Made by a program: the position numbers and the translations under genes | The notes under the pieces: model-generated | Seen by the model: only the letters and a program-made list of their open reading frames with translations | Database searches by the model: none | What the model was told of the DNA's origin: nothing | Shown: piece after piece, positions 23,141 through 31,409 of the stretch | How the letters are laid out: every line of letters starts with the position of its first letter | Position numbering within the stretch: position 1 is the first letter of the stretch | Source: Acholeplasmatales bacterium DTU067 | GTDB lineage: Bacteria > Bacillota_I > Bacilli_A > ML615J-28 > CAG-698 | Length of the DNA stretch: 36,281 bases | Direction of reading: 5' to 3' | NCBI GenBank assembly: GCA_001512995.1 | Contig: LFRY01000004.1 | Coordinates: 1-36,281, forward strand

Positions 23141-24733
23141 TTGCACGTTTTCAACGTCTTTTCATTCGACGCGATAATTTTATTGGTCTTCGCGCTCTTC
23201 CTCTTCATGGGCATCTATTTCGGTTTACGCAAGCAATTGGGAATTGTGTTGCAGTTGGGGCTTCCCCCTGTGATTCTATATTTTCTTTTTGATGAATTCC
23301 TGTTTTTACATGAGAAAATCTTCAAAACAAGCACTGAACGGTACTTGTTCAATGCATTGTTTGTTTATATACTTGCTTATTTGATACTCTTTTTCTTAAT
23401 CGGCTTGCTTTATGGGCTGATCAAGCCGCCGGTAAGAAAAAGGGTTTTGGAGCGCCCGCGGATCTACTCCCGGATTGTGGGCGGGGTTCTGGGGCTTGTC
23501 TCCGCATTTTTATTCAGTTCGCTGCTCCTCTATTTTCTGAAACCCGTTCTCGGGTTCCATTACCGTTCCCCCCTGACCAAGGTTATGGTTGCTGCGGACA
23601 ATCGGGTTTTGACACTTTCCAAATTGAATCGCTATCAATATGTGAATGTCGATAAATACCGCGAGTATGACGAAGCGCTCGCTTTATTTACCGGAAGGGC
23701 GGCCCTCGATTTTTACGAGGAAACCAAAGAACGCATCGAAAGCCTTCCGGAATTGGAAACAAAAATTGCGGGCATCCGCCCCCTGCTTTCCTCCGCTTCC
23801 GCTGACCTCTTCGGAGAAGGCAAGTTATCCGAGCTGGTTCGGAAAGACGGAAAAAAGCGGGTCTACCAGAGGATTTTGGATTTCGAAAAGGAAAATGAAG
23901 ATTTTTCTGAAATAAATCAGACCTTTTCGGAATTGCAAGAAAAGCAGGCCTATGTGTTGCTTGCGGAAATAATTGATGAAACTTCTTTTCCCGCCTTGAT
24001 GGAAGCGCTGGATGCTAACCTTGGCGAAGTCCTTGCGGAGTTTCCGGATTTGGAAAGCAGACTTGCTTTTGAACGGGGCCACGGGGCGGCTTTGTATTAT
24101 CTTGATAACGGGCCTGCATTCAGAAAGCATCTTCCAGAAGCCGGAGCGGAGTTGGAGCACCATGTCCTGGCTTTCGAAACAATGCTCTCCGGGGATCCCG
24201 CTCAGTTTGCGGAAAGTTTCCTTGCGGAAGCAGGCGGGAAATATCCGCAGCTTGGGGAAGCGTTCAGGGCTTATCTCCGGAACAGAGAGGCAATCTCCGA
24301 GCTCCCCAAAAATCTTACTTTCGCCGCGAAGATCGTGCTTGCGGAAGAAGCTAAGCATTGGTTTGTAAATCATCTTTGGGAAGACGTGGGCTTGCTTAAG
24401 CATTATCTCTTTGATGCTTTAGGAAATCCAAGAAACCGCAGCCACAGGCTTTATTCCGAATATTTCTTCGTCCATTATTTGGCTTCTGCGGATGAATACG
24501 AGCATTTCGGAGGTCAGGAATTATTGGAATGCTTGAATGAACTGGAGGTCCTTGTACAAAAGGGATTGCTTCCGCGGGAGCTTGCGGAAAAATATGTCGC
24601 CAATTTATTCCTGGAAGAAGACAGCATTCTTGCGATGCTTGCCGGGGATGGTTTTTCGGAGATGCTCGAGGTTGAGCATGAGTTTTTGCCGGAAAACTTG
24701 AAAGCGGAGTTGGCGAAAAGGGGAAAGCGATGA
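23141..24733 (+). CDS. CvpA-like membrane protein with long soluble tail
   Basis: 530 residues. The first 150 form four hydrophobic helices (about 10-28, 33-50, 68-95 and 108-132) with the layout of CvpA/colicin V production proteins (FDAIILLVFALFLFMGIYFG-type start, glycine-rich last helix IVGGVLGLVSAFLFSSLLL). The remaining 380 residues are hydrophilic, predicted mostly helical and acidic, with no motif I recognise. It begins with TTG after a strong AGAGGAGGAC ribosome binding site; no ATG-led alternative retains the first helix. It overlaps the next gene by four bases (ATGA). CvpA-type proteins in Firmicutes sit in the cell envelope, often with division or DNA-repair genes; the function of the tail is unknown. 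Confidence 0.7.
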   Translation: MHVFNVFSFDAIILLVFALFLFMGIYFGLRKQLGIVLQLGLPPVILYFLFDEFLFLHEKIFKTSTERYLFNALFVYILAYLILFFLIGLLYGLIKPPVRKRVLERPRIYSRIVGGVLGLVSAFLFSSLLLYFLKPVLGFHYRSPLTKVMVAADNRVLTLSKLNRYQYVNVDKYREYDEALALFTGRAALDFYEETKERIESLPELETKIAGIRPLLSSASADLFGEGKLSELVRKDGKKRVYQRILDFEKENEDFSEINQTFSELQEKQAYVLLAEIIDETSFPALMEALDANLGEVLAEFPDLESRLAFERGHGAALYYLDNGPAFRKHLPEAGAELEHHVLAFETMLSGDPAQFAESFLAEAGGKYPQLGEAFRAYLRNREAISELPKNLTFAAKIVLAEEAKHWFVNHLWEDVGLLKHYLFDALGNPRNRSHRLYSEYFFVHYLASADEYEHFGGQELLECLNELEVLVQKGLLPRELAEKYVANLFLEEDSILAMLAGDGFSEMLEVEHEFLPENLKAELAKRGKR

Positions 24734-25695
24734 AGACGGAACCCAAATACTATGTTTTCGACAAGGACAGAAAAGAATTGGTGGAAGTCGCTTCCGAAAA
24801 CGACAATTACCAGATGAACAACGATGCCAACAAATATCCCTTTTTAAAAACCAATCCCTTTCTTTATAATCCCGAAACCGCGCCGCTCGTTGTTTACAGC
24901 ATTGAAGACTTTTCAATCACAGTCAAAAAACGGGAGTTGGTTTTCGGCGATGTTATCAGGGATCCGAACATTCCGCTTGCAAAACGGAAAAGAATCATAA
25001 AAAAAGCATTCAAAACATGGAAAAAAAGTTATAATAAAGAAAAGAAATTGACCTTCTCCGAAGGAGACAAAATCGTCGATGTGCTCGGAGAAGTATCCGT
25101 ATTGAAATTTTCCTGGAAATACAAGCTCATTCTTGGTTTGTCATTCTGTTTGACCGTGCTCCTTTCCAGGATTGAAAGTTTGCTCTGGGAGAAGTTTTCC
25201 CTGACAGGATTCGGAAACTACCTCCACCAATTACTTTCTCAAATGTTTTCAGGGCGTAGCTGGCTCCGCGGTGTCGGGAACTTGACCGTCTACACACTCT
25301 TGTTTGCGATTCTTTTCGTTCTCATAGCAAACATGATTTCGAAAGAATACCTTCGGAATTACAGACTCACGGAAACATTTTTGAGCGTTTCCGAAAAAAA
25401 CATCGACCGCTCATTCAAAAAAAGATGGAGGCAGGCCAGAAAATATTATCTACGCGCCCTGAAAAACATCAGAAAGGTTCCGCCTTTGGCCATCGGCGCC
25501 GTTCAGGAAGGACAAGTAAACATCCAATTGTTCAGGGAGGCCTGCCAGGTTCTGATTGACAGAGCCTATAAGTACAAAAAAGCAAAACCCTTCATTTCCG
25601 CATTCAAATTTGTTTTGCTTTCATTGGGGGTTCTCGGAACGGGAACCATCCTCGCATTTACTTTTTATGAGATGATTCTCTCTCTGTTCAGATAA
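24730..25695 (+). CDS. Unknown three-helix membrane protein
   Basis: 321 residues, no family recognised. The N-terminal 130 residues are hydrophilic (KYYVFDKDRKELVEVASEN, a polar region with aromatic residues), followed by membrane helices at about 132-152, 183-205 and 292-318. Between the second and third is a basic cytoplasmic-looking loop (RSFKKRWRQARKYYLRALKNI). Coupled to the CvpA-like gene by ATGA overlap and followed by the coiled-coil gene 34 bases later, so the three products probably form one envelope-associated assembly (inference). Confidence 0.75.
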   Translation: MKTEPKYYVFDKDRKELVEVASENDNYQMNNDANKYPFLKTNPFLYNPETAPLVVYSIEDFSITVKKRELVFGDVIRDPNIPLAKRKRIIKKAFKTWKKSYNKEKKLTFSEGDKIVDVLGEVSVLKFSWKYKLILGLSFCLTVLLSRIESLLWEKFSLTGFGNYLHQLLSQMFSGRSWLRGVGNLTVYTLLFAILFVLIANMISKEYLRNYRLTETFLSVSEKNIDRSFKKRWRQARKYYLRALKNIRKVPPLAIGAVQEGQVNIQLFREACQVLIDRAYKYKKAKPFISAFKFVLLSLGVLGTGTILAFTFYEMILSLFR

Positions 25696-25729
25696 ATATA
25701 CACAAGCATGTCTTGGGAAAGAGGAAATT

Positions 25730-28700
25730 ATGAAAGAAGTAACTTCCGAAAAATTAGATATCGTTGAAAACGCCAGCGAAGAAAAAGAAGAGCAAGCGTC
25801 GGAAACTTCCCAAGCTAAGAGCACTAAGAAGACGGGAAGCAAGAAGACGAAGAAAGATCCGGAAGCTGAAATGATGGATGCTCTCGAAAGAGTCAGGCAG
25901 GAAGAAAGAGCTAAGCTTGAGGCTTTGCAAGCTCGTGAACGGGAGAAGACCAGACAAATGGTCGAAAAAGAAAGAGCTAAATTGGAAGCTGAGTTGGAAA
26001 AAGAAATCAAAGCTCTGGAAGCGCAGCTTGCGAAGGAAATGGCCAAGGCAGAAATAACCGATCCTGTGCCGAGCCTAAGTCTGCGTGAAGAAAAACCCGA
26101 AGTTCCGAAAAGAACGCGGAAAAAGGCAGCTGCCAAACCTGCGACCAAAGTGCCTGCGGAAAAAGAAGTTGTCCAGACCGCAGTCGCAATCGATTTGGGC
26201 GATCAACCGGTGCCCGAAGCAGCAGCAGCCTCCGAGGCAAAAGTTCCGGCCAAAGCTCCTGCGGAAGTTCCTGTTCCAGCCGAAAGCATGGAAGCAGCCC
26301 AAGAGAGCGCGGCTCTTTCCGAAACCGCATTCGCCGATGCCGTGAGCGCGGACGTGGAACCCGGAGCGGCGGAAGTTCCTGCGGAAGTTACCGAAACCGT
26401 TGCCGTGGCCCCGCAAGAGGGCGCCGATGCCGTGAGCGCGGATCTGAAGCCTGGAGCCGCGGAAATCCCTGCGGAAGTTACGGAAACCGTTGCCGTGGCC
26501 CCGCAAGCCGGCACCGATGTGCCTCTGGAAAAGGCGGAAATAAGCGCAGAAATTGCCGCGCCGGCAACGGCAGAAAAGGACGCGGGTACCGTCATCAACA
26601 GTTTGGAAAAACTGCGTGAAAAGGTTTTTGCGCAAAAGCAGCTTGAGCGTGAGCTCCTTGAAAAAGAGGCGACGAGAATTCAGGAGAAAGATCGGCAGCT
26701 TCTTGAGAAAATCAATCTGGTTTATGAAGAACTCCAGCAAGAAGAATTGCAGGGAACCCAGACTCAGATTGATTCTTTGCTTGAAGAAAGCGAAAAGCTG
26801 AGAAGGAGAATCGACGAGCTCGAAGCGATTGTCAATAAAGTCAAAGCTTTGAAACTCAACGACATTTCCGTCATTGACGAGAAAACCTTCGAACTTACGA
26901 AGGAGTTCACCGTCTATGCCTCCGATTCCGCAAGCGTAAACAAACTCATCAAAGACATCGAGGCGGAATTGGAAAGCCTTACGGAAGAACATCAAAAATC
27001 GCTGGCGAAGTTGCGGGAAGCCGAAGCGGCGAAGGACCAGTTCTATGCGCAACTCCTCAAATTGGAATCCGAGAACAAGGCCAATCAGCAGGAAATCAAG
27101 AGATTGCGCACTGAATTAGAAAACAAAGAAAAGCTATATTATTCGCAGATCAGCAATCTGAATAATCAGATCCTCAAGGCCGAGGAAAGACTCAAGGAAG
27201 AAAGAGATAATATCCGCTCAGTTTTGATGGAAATCGAAACTCTCAAGTTCGAGAAGCAGAAACTGATGAACGAGAACACCGGCCTGAAAGCTGAAATCGA
27301 GATGCTTAAAGACAAACTGGAAAAACGGCTTGAATCCAGCATTGATGTGGCCGCCCGCATTGATTTGCTTGAAGCAGAAAAATCATTGCTTGAGAATAAA
27401 ATCCTTCAATTAAACAAACAATTAATCCATAAAGAAAGGATGAAACCCGAAGGGAGGGCGGACGATCCTTATTCGGATCTCCTCTCCGAAATCAGGCGTC
27501 TGAAACAGGATGTTGAAGAATTGAAAACAAGGCAATTTCCGTTCTTCATGCCTGATTTTTCCGCCTACTCAGATGCGGAAAAAAACTGCCCCTATGTCCG
27601 CTTTTTCAATCCCATGCTCATCCCCAATCTCACACCCCAGCCCCAGCCCCTGAACGAAGAATTGGTCAGGGAAGTCAGAGAACTGAAAAAAGAATTTGAA
27701 AACTTCAAACAGGGAAAATCCTCTGACGAAGATGGGGCCGATAACGGCGAGAAACAAAGGCTGGAGGAATATTCCCGGAAACTTGAAGAATATCGGGAAG
27801 AATTGGAAAGGAACAAGGCCGAATTGAACCTTTTGGCCGAAAGAAAGGATAAGGAGATCGCCAAAATCACGCAAGACTTTGAAACGCAGATGCAGGCGAA
27901 GGACAAAGAAAAGAACATGATCAAAGCGGAAAAAGAGAAAAAAATTCAAGAACTCCAGCAAAAAATCCGGGAAAAGGATGCTTTGATTGAGAAAATCAAC
28001 CAGGAAGTCAAACGCCTGACAGAAGAGGACATCTTCGATCCTGAGTTCAAACGGAAAATCAGGGTCATCAGGGACATGCGCAGGGAATGCGAAGAAAAAG
28101 CAGTGAAGATGGAAGAAGAGCATTTGCATAATGTGAAGGCAGTCAAGGAAAAGATCGACGGCAAAAATTTGGAAATTGACGTCATCAACGACAGAATCTT
28201 CCAACTGGAAATGAGTTTTCGGCAGGCAGGCGATTACAGCAGCGCCGCCCAAGAAGAATATGAAAAAAGCAAAAGCAAATTGTTGCTTGAACGCGGGCTT
28301 CATGAAGAAAAATTGCGCGAATTGGAAGAAGACATGAAGCGCCTGGAAAGCAAGTACGAGGATTTCCTGAAAGGCAATGCTGAGGAAATTGAAAAACTGA
28401 ACAATCAGGAAGCGGAGACAATCGAGTTCTACTTAAACAAACTCCGCCGTTCCCGCGCAAAGCAGCTGGAAGGTTTTCAGAATCCGGAAAGCGAAAAGCA
28501 GGAATTGCTAGATCAGCTTGACAGGCTGAAGGAAGAACCCGAAAGCAATCCCGACGAAATCGAAGTCGACATGCCTTTTGTCGCTCCGCAGGAAGACAAA
28601 TCCTCTGACCTTGAAAATGAAATCGAGGAATTGACCCGGCAGTACAGCGTATACTACAGTCAAATCACGGAACTGAAAGCCGAACAGGACAAGCGCGTTG

Positions 28701-29101
28701 AGGCCGAAAAAAGACTCCGGATGAACGACAGGAATGTATATGACTATTGCAGCAGCAAGGTCAATCTCGAAGAATGCCTGAAGGCATATCAGGAGAAGAG
28801 TCTGCTTGCGGAAGAGAAAGAAAATGAGCTGAGCAGGACCGGTGACCGTTCCGCGCAGTTGAAGCTGAAGGCGGAGCTCCAAGACCTGGAAGTGCACAGG
28901 AATGATCTGCGCGCCAAGATTGATTTTTACAGGAAACAAATTCAGGAGTTTGAAAGAGCGGACATTGTCCAGAAATATCAGTCCCTGCTCATGCAAATCG
29001 AAAAAATCAACAACATCCTCCGGGAGAAACGCGAAAAAGCCCAAGAAATAAAAGCTCTGGTTCAAGCAAAAACAAGAGAATTGGAGATGTTAAGAGGATA
29101 A
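25730..29101 (+). CDS. Large cytoplasmic coiled-coil protein
   Basis: 1123 residues, no signal peptide, membrane helix or nucleotide-binding motif. Order: Lys/Glu-rich start (residues 1-115), a flexible Ala/Pro/Glu/Val-rich linker (about 120-285) with a 30-residue tandem repeat, then heptad-rich coiled coil to the end, broken once at about 600-640 by an aromatic and proline-rich stretch (FFMPDFSAYSDAEKN, NLTPQPQPL). The overall shape is that of a rod-like scaffold; it lacks the ATPase heads of SMC or Rad50 and the repeats of a surface protein. AGAGGAA precedes the ATG; the next gene starts immediately after its stop. Role unknown; a cytoskeletal or polar scaffold tied to the two upstream membrane proteins is the most natural guess. 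Confidence 0.8.
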   Translation: MKEVTSEKLDIVENASEEKEEQASETSQAKSTKKTGSKKTKKDPEAEMMDALERVRQEERAKLEALQAREREKTRQMVEKERAKLEAELEKEIKALEAQLAKEMAKAEITDPVPSLSLREEKPEVPKRTRKKAAAKPATKVPAEKEVVQTAVAIDLGDQPVPEAAAASEAKVPAKAPAEVPVPAESMEAAQESAALSETAFADAVSADVEPGAAEVPAEVTETVAVAPQEGADAVSADLKPGAAEIPAEVTETVAVAPQAGTDVPLEKAEISAEIAAPATAEKDAGTVINSLEKLREKVFAQKQLERELLEKEATRIQEKDRQLLEKINLVYEELQQEELQGTQTQIDSLLEESEKLRRRIDELEAIVNKVKALKLNDISVIDEKTFELTKEFTVYASDSASVNKLIKDIEAELESLTEEHQKSLAKLREAEAAKDQFYAQLLKLESENKANQQEIKRLRTELENKEKLYYSQISNLNNQILKAEERLKEERDNIRSVLMEIETLKFEKQKLMNENTGLKAEIEMLKDKLEKRLESSIDVAARIDLLEAEKSLLENKILQLNKQLIHKERMKPEGRADDPYSDLLSEIRRLKQDVEELKTRQFPFFMPDFSAYSDAEKNCPYVRFFNPMLIPNLTPQPQPLNEELVREVRELKKEFENFKQGKSSDEDGADNGEKQRLEEYSRKLEEYREELERNKAELNLLAERKDKEIAKITQDFETQMQAKDKEKNMIKAEKEKKIQELQQKIREKDALIEKINQEVKRLTEEDIFDPEFKRKIRVIRDMRRECEEKAVKMEEEHLHNVKAVKEKIDGKNLEIDVINDRIFQLEMSFRQAGDYSSAAQEEYEKSKSKLLLERGLHEEKLRELEEDMKRLESKYEDFLKGNAEEIEKLNNQEAETIEFYLNKLRRSRAKQLEGFQNPESEKQELLDQLDRLKEEPESNPDEIEVDMPFVAPQEDKSSDLENEIEELTRQYSVYYSQITELKAEQDKRVEAEKRLRMNDRNVYDYCSSKVNLEECLKAYQEKSLLAEEKENELSRTGDRSAQLKLKAELQDLEVHRNDLRAKIDFYRKQIQEFERADIVQKYQSLLMQIEKINNILREKREKAQEIKALVQAKTRELEMLRG
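26336..26515 (+). repeat. Two 90-bp tandem repeats in the coiled-coil gene
   Basis: Units at 26336-26425 and 26426-26515 are nearly identical in DNA, each encoding 30 residues that begin DAVSAD and end near VAVAPQ. The shared segments GATGCCGTGAGCGCGGA and GAAACCGTTGCCGTGGCC are exact. In-frame, inside the flexible Ala/Pro-rich linker. Confidence 0.9.
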
Positions 29102-29764
29102 ATGCTGATTACCATTAAGAAGTCAATTTTGGAGAAAGTCCCGAGTTTTGATGTCATCGCCCTCAAGATGGATGTGGAACTGAAAGGGAGCGAGGAAATC
29201 AAACCTTTGGTTGAAAAAATAGAGAAGGAGATAATGGAGGAGTATTCATTGGCTGATGTCCTGAATATTCCTCTTATTAAAGAAAGTCGGGATGGTTACA
29301 AAGCCTTCGGCAAAGACCCCTCCCGTTACCGCTTGGCTTGCGAGTCACTGCTCCGGAGGTTGGTGAAGGGCAGGGGGCTTTACTTGATCAACAATCTCGT
29401 GGATGCGGGGAATGTTTTGTCGATCATGGCAAAGCGTTCCGTCGCCGTTCTCGATTATGACAAAATCGAAGGCGATGTAGAAATCAGAATCGGAACCGAG
29501 GACGATGAATATTACGGCATCGGCAGAGGAAAAATAAATGTTGCCGACATTCCCGTCTATGTCGACAGAAACGGACCTTTCGGCTCCACGACTTCGGATA
29601 CGGAAAGGACCGCCATCACCGCTGATACAAAAACAATCCTGCTCTTCATCATCTGTTTCAGCGAAAAGCAAATGGAAGAACACGAACAGTTGGCAAAGGA
29701 CCTTTTCATTAAATATGCGAATGCGAAAAATATAGAAAGAATGAAGGTAAAGAAAGAATGCTAA
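29102..29764 (+). CDS. B3/4 domain protein (PheRS beta editing-domain homologue)
   Basis: 220-residue stand-alone B3/B4 domain, the fold that in phenylalanyl-tRNA synthetase clears mischarged tRNA. Recognisable parts: [42 protein letters not shown] and [24 protein letters not shown] (the region that would line the pocket). Stand-alone forms are common in Firmicutes but their substrate is not established. ATG directly follows the coiled-coil stop, and the gene overlaps glnS by 7 bases, so its product is made together with GlnRS. Confidence 0.88.
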   Translation: MLITIKKSILEKVPSFDVIALKMDVELKGSEEIKPLVEKIEKEIMEEYSLADVLNIPLIKESRDGYKAFGKDPSRYRLACESLLRRLVKGRGLYLINNLVDAGNVLSIMAKRSVAVLDYDKIEGDVEIRIGTEDDEYYGIGRGKINVADIPVYVDRNGPFGSTTSDTERTAITADTKTILLFIICFSEKQMEEHEQLAKDLFIKYANAKNIERMKVKKEC

Positions 29765-31401
29765 GGGAAGAAATTTCGAACTTCATAAAAACCATCATGG
29801 AAAAGGACTTGGAAGCGGGCTTCGTGAGCGAAATCGTGACCCGTTTTCCCCCCGAACCAAATGCATATTTGCATCTTGGCCATGCCCGGGCGCTGGTGAT
29901 GAATTTCGAACTGGCGAAATATTTCAACGGGCGTACAAATCTCCGCTTTGACGACACCAATCCTTCCAAAGAGGAAGCGGAGTTTGTGGAAGCGATTATC
30001 AGGGACGTGGAATGGCTGGGATACAAACCGTATAAAATCACTTTCGGATCGGATTATTTCGAAGCAAAATTCCAGTATGCCGTGAAACTCATTAAAAAAG
30101 GCCTGGCTTACGTCGATGACCTGAGCCAGGATGAAATCAGGGAGTACCGCGGCACTCTGACCGAACCGGGGAAGAATTCACCATACCGCGACAGGAGCGT
30201 CGAAGAGAATCTGAGGCTCTTCGAAGAGATGCGCCAGGGGAAATACCAAGATGGGGAAAAAGTGCTCCGGGCGAAAATCGACATGAGCCATCCGAATCTG
30301 AACATGCGCGACCCCGTGCTTTACAGAATCATGCATGTCGAGCATCACCGCCAGGGAAACAAGTGGTGCATCTATCCGATGTATGATTTTGCGCATCCTT
30401 TGCAGGATGCGATTGAAGGCATCACCCATTCTCTCTGCAGCTTGGAATACGAAAACCACCGCATCCTCTATGACTGGGTTGTTGAAAATTGTAAGACGCC
30501 CCATGTTCCACAGCAGATTGAATTCGGTCGTTTGAACATCACCAACACAATCATGAGCAAGAGGTATCTCAGGGAGCTTGTGGAAAAGGGGAAGGTCGAG
30601 GGCTATGACGATCCGCGCATGCCCACGCTCGTCGGTTTGAAACGCCGCGGCTACACCCCCGAAGCAATCAAGAATTTCATCATCGCGACAGGGCTTTCCC
30701 GCACCAATTCCACCGTCGAAAGCGATATGCTCGAGCATTTCCTCCGCGAGGATTTGAAGATGAAGGCCAAGCGCCTGATGGCGGTGATCAATCCTTTGAA
30801 AGTCATCATCACCAATTTTCCGGAAGGGAAGGTTGAATACCTCGATGCTCCGAACAATGTTGAAAACCCGGATTTGGGAACGAGGAAAATCGCTTTTTCG
30901 CGGAACCTCTACATTGACAGGAACGATTTTGTATTAGAGAAGCCTAACAAGCATTATAAACGCCTGGCTTTGGGTTTGGAAGTACGGCTCTTCCACGCTT
31001 ATTTCATCAAAGCCCATGATGTCATCTACGACGAAAATGGCAACATTGAGGCAGTGCTCTGCACTTATGATCCGGAAACGAAGAGCGGCAGCGGTTTTTC
31101 CGCCCGGAAGCCCAACGGGACGATTCATTTCGTGGAAGCGTCGACCGCGCGTCCCGCGACCTTCAATCTTTTTGAGCCCTTGATTATTGATGACGAAACG
31201 GATGGGCGGAGTTTCCTGGAACGCCTCAATCCCAATTCGTGGCTCGTAAAAGAAGGGTACATCGAAAACGCGCCGGAAGGTTTTGCGGAACTGGACAGAT
31301 TCCAATTCATCCGCGAAGGTTATTTTGCGGTGGACAAAACCTCTTCCACGGAACGCCTCGTTTTCAATAGAATCGTGCCTTTGAAATCATCCTTCAGATA
31401 G
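29758..31401 (+). CDS. glnS: Glutaminyl-tRNA synthetase
   Basis: Charges tRNA-Gln directly with glutamine. 547 residues: class I signature [26 protein letters not shown], the [20 protein letters not shown] tRNA-acceptor region, the MSKS-like IMSKRYL, the [21 protein letters not shown] segment and both C-terminal anticodon-binding barrels (VIITNFPEG ... GTIHFVEA). Distinguished from GluRS by the barrel C-terminus. Many Firmicutes lack GlnRS and use GatCAB transamidation, so its presence is notable. Overlaps the B3/4 gene by 7 bases. Confidence 0.97.
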   Translation: MLREEISNFIKTIMEKDLEAGFVSEIVTRFPPEPNAYLHLGHARALVMNFELAKYFNGRTNLRFDDTNPSKEEAEFVEAIIRDVEWLGYKPYKITFGSDYFEAKFQYAVKLIKKGLAYVDDLSQDEIREYRGTLTEPGKNSPYRDRSVEENLRLFEEMRQGKYQDGEKVLRAKIDMSHPNLNMRDPVLYRIMHVEHHRQGNKWCIYPMYDFAHPLQDAIEGITHSLCSLEYENHRILYDWVVENCKTPHVPQQIEFGRLNITNTIMSKRYLRELVEKGKVEGYDDPRMPTLVGLKRRGYTPEAIKNFIIATGLSRTNSTVESDMLEHFLREDLKMKAKRLMAVINPLKVIITNFPEGKVEYLDAPNNVENPDLGTRKIAFSRNLYIDRNDFVLEKPNKHYKRLALGLEVRLFHAYFIKAHDVIYDENGNIEAVLCTYDPETKSGSGFSARKPNGTIHFVEASTARPATFNLFEPLIIDDETDGRSFLERLNPNSWLVKEGYIENAPEGFAELDRFQFIREGYFAVDKTSSTERLVFNRIVPLKSSFR

Positions 31402-31409
31402 GAGAAAAC

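Noticed and set aside
26336-26515. The 90-bp repeats as a CRISPR or mobile-element trace
   Set aside because: Directly abutting, in-frame, only two units, no spacers or terminal inverted repeats; it is a protein-coding duplication.
26075-27052. A 325-codon minus-strand frame opposite the coiled-coil linker
   Set aside because: Low-complexity shadow (Arg/Phe/Gly-rich) of an Ala/Glu/Lys-rich coding repeat.
25730-29101. The coiled-coil protein as an SMC or Rad50 family ATPase
   Set aside because: No Walker A, signature or Walker B motif at either end.
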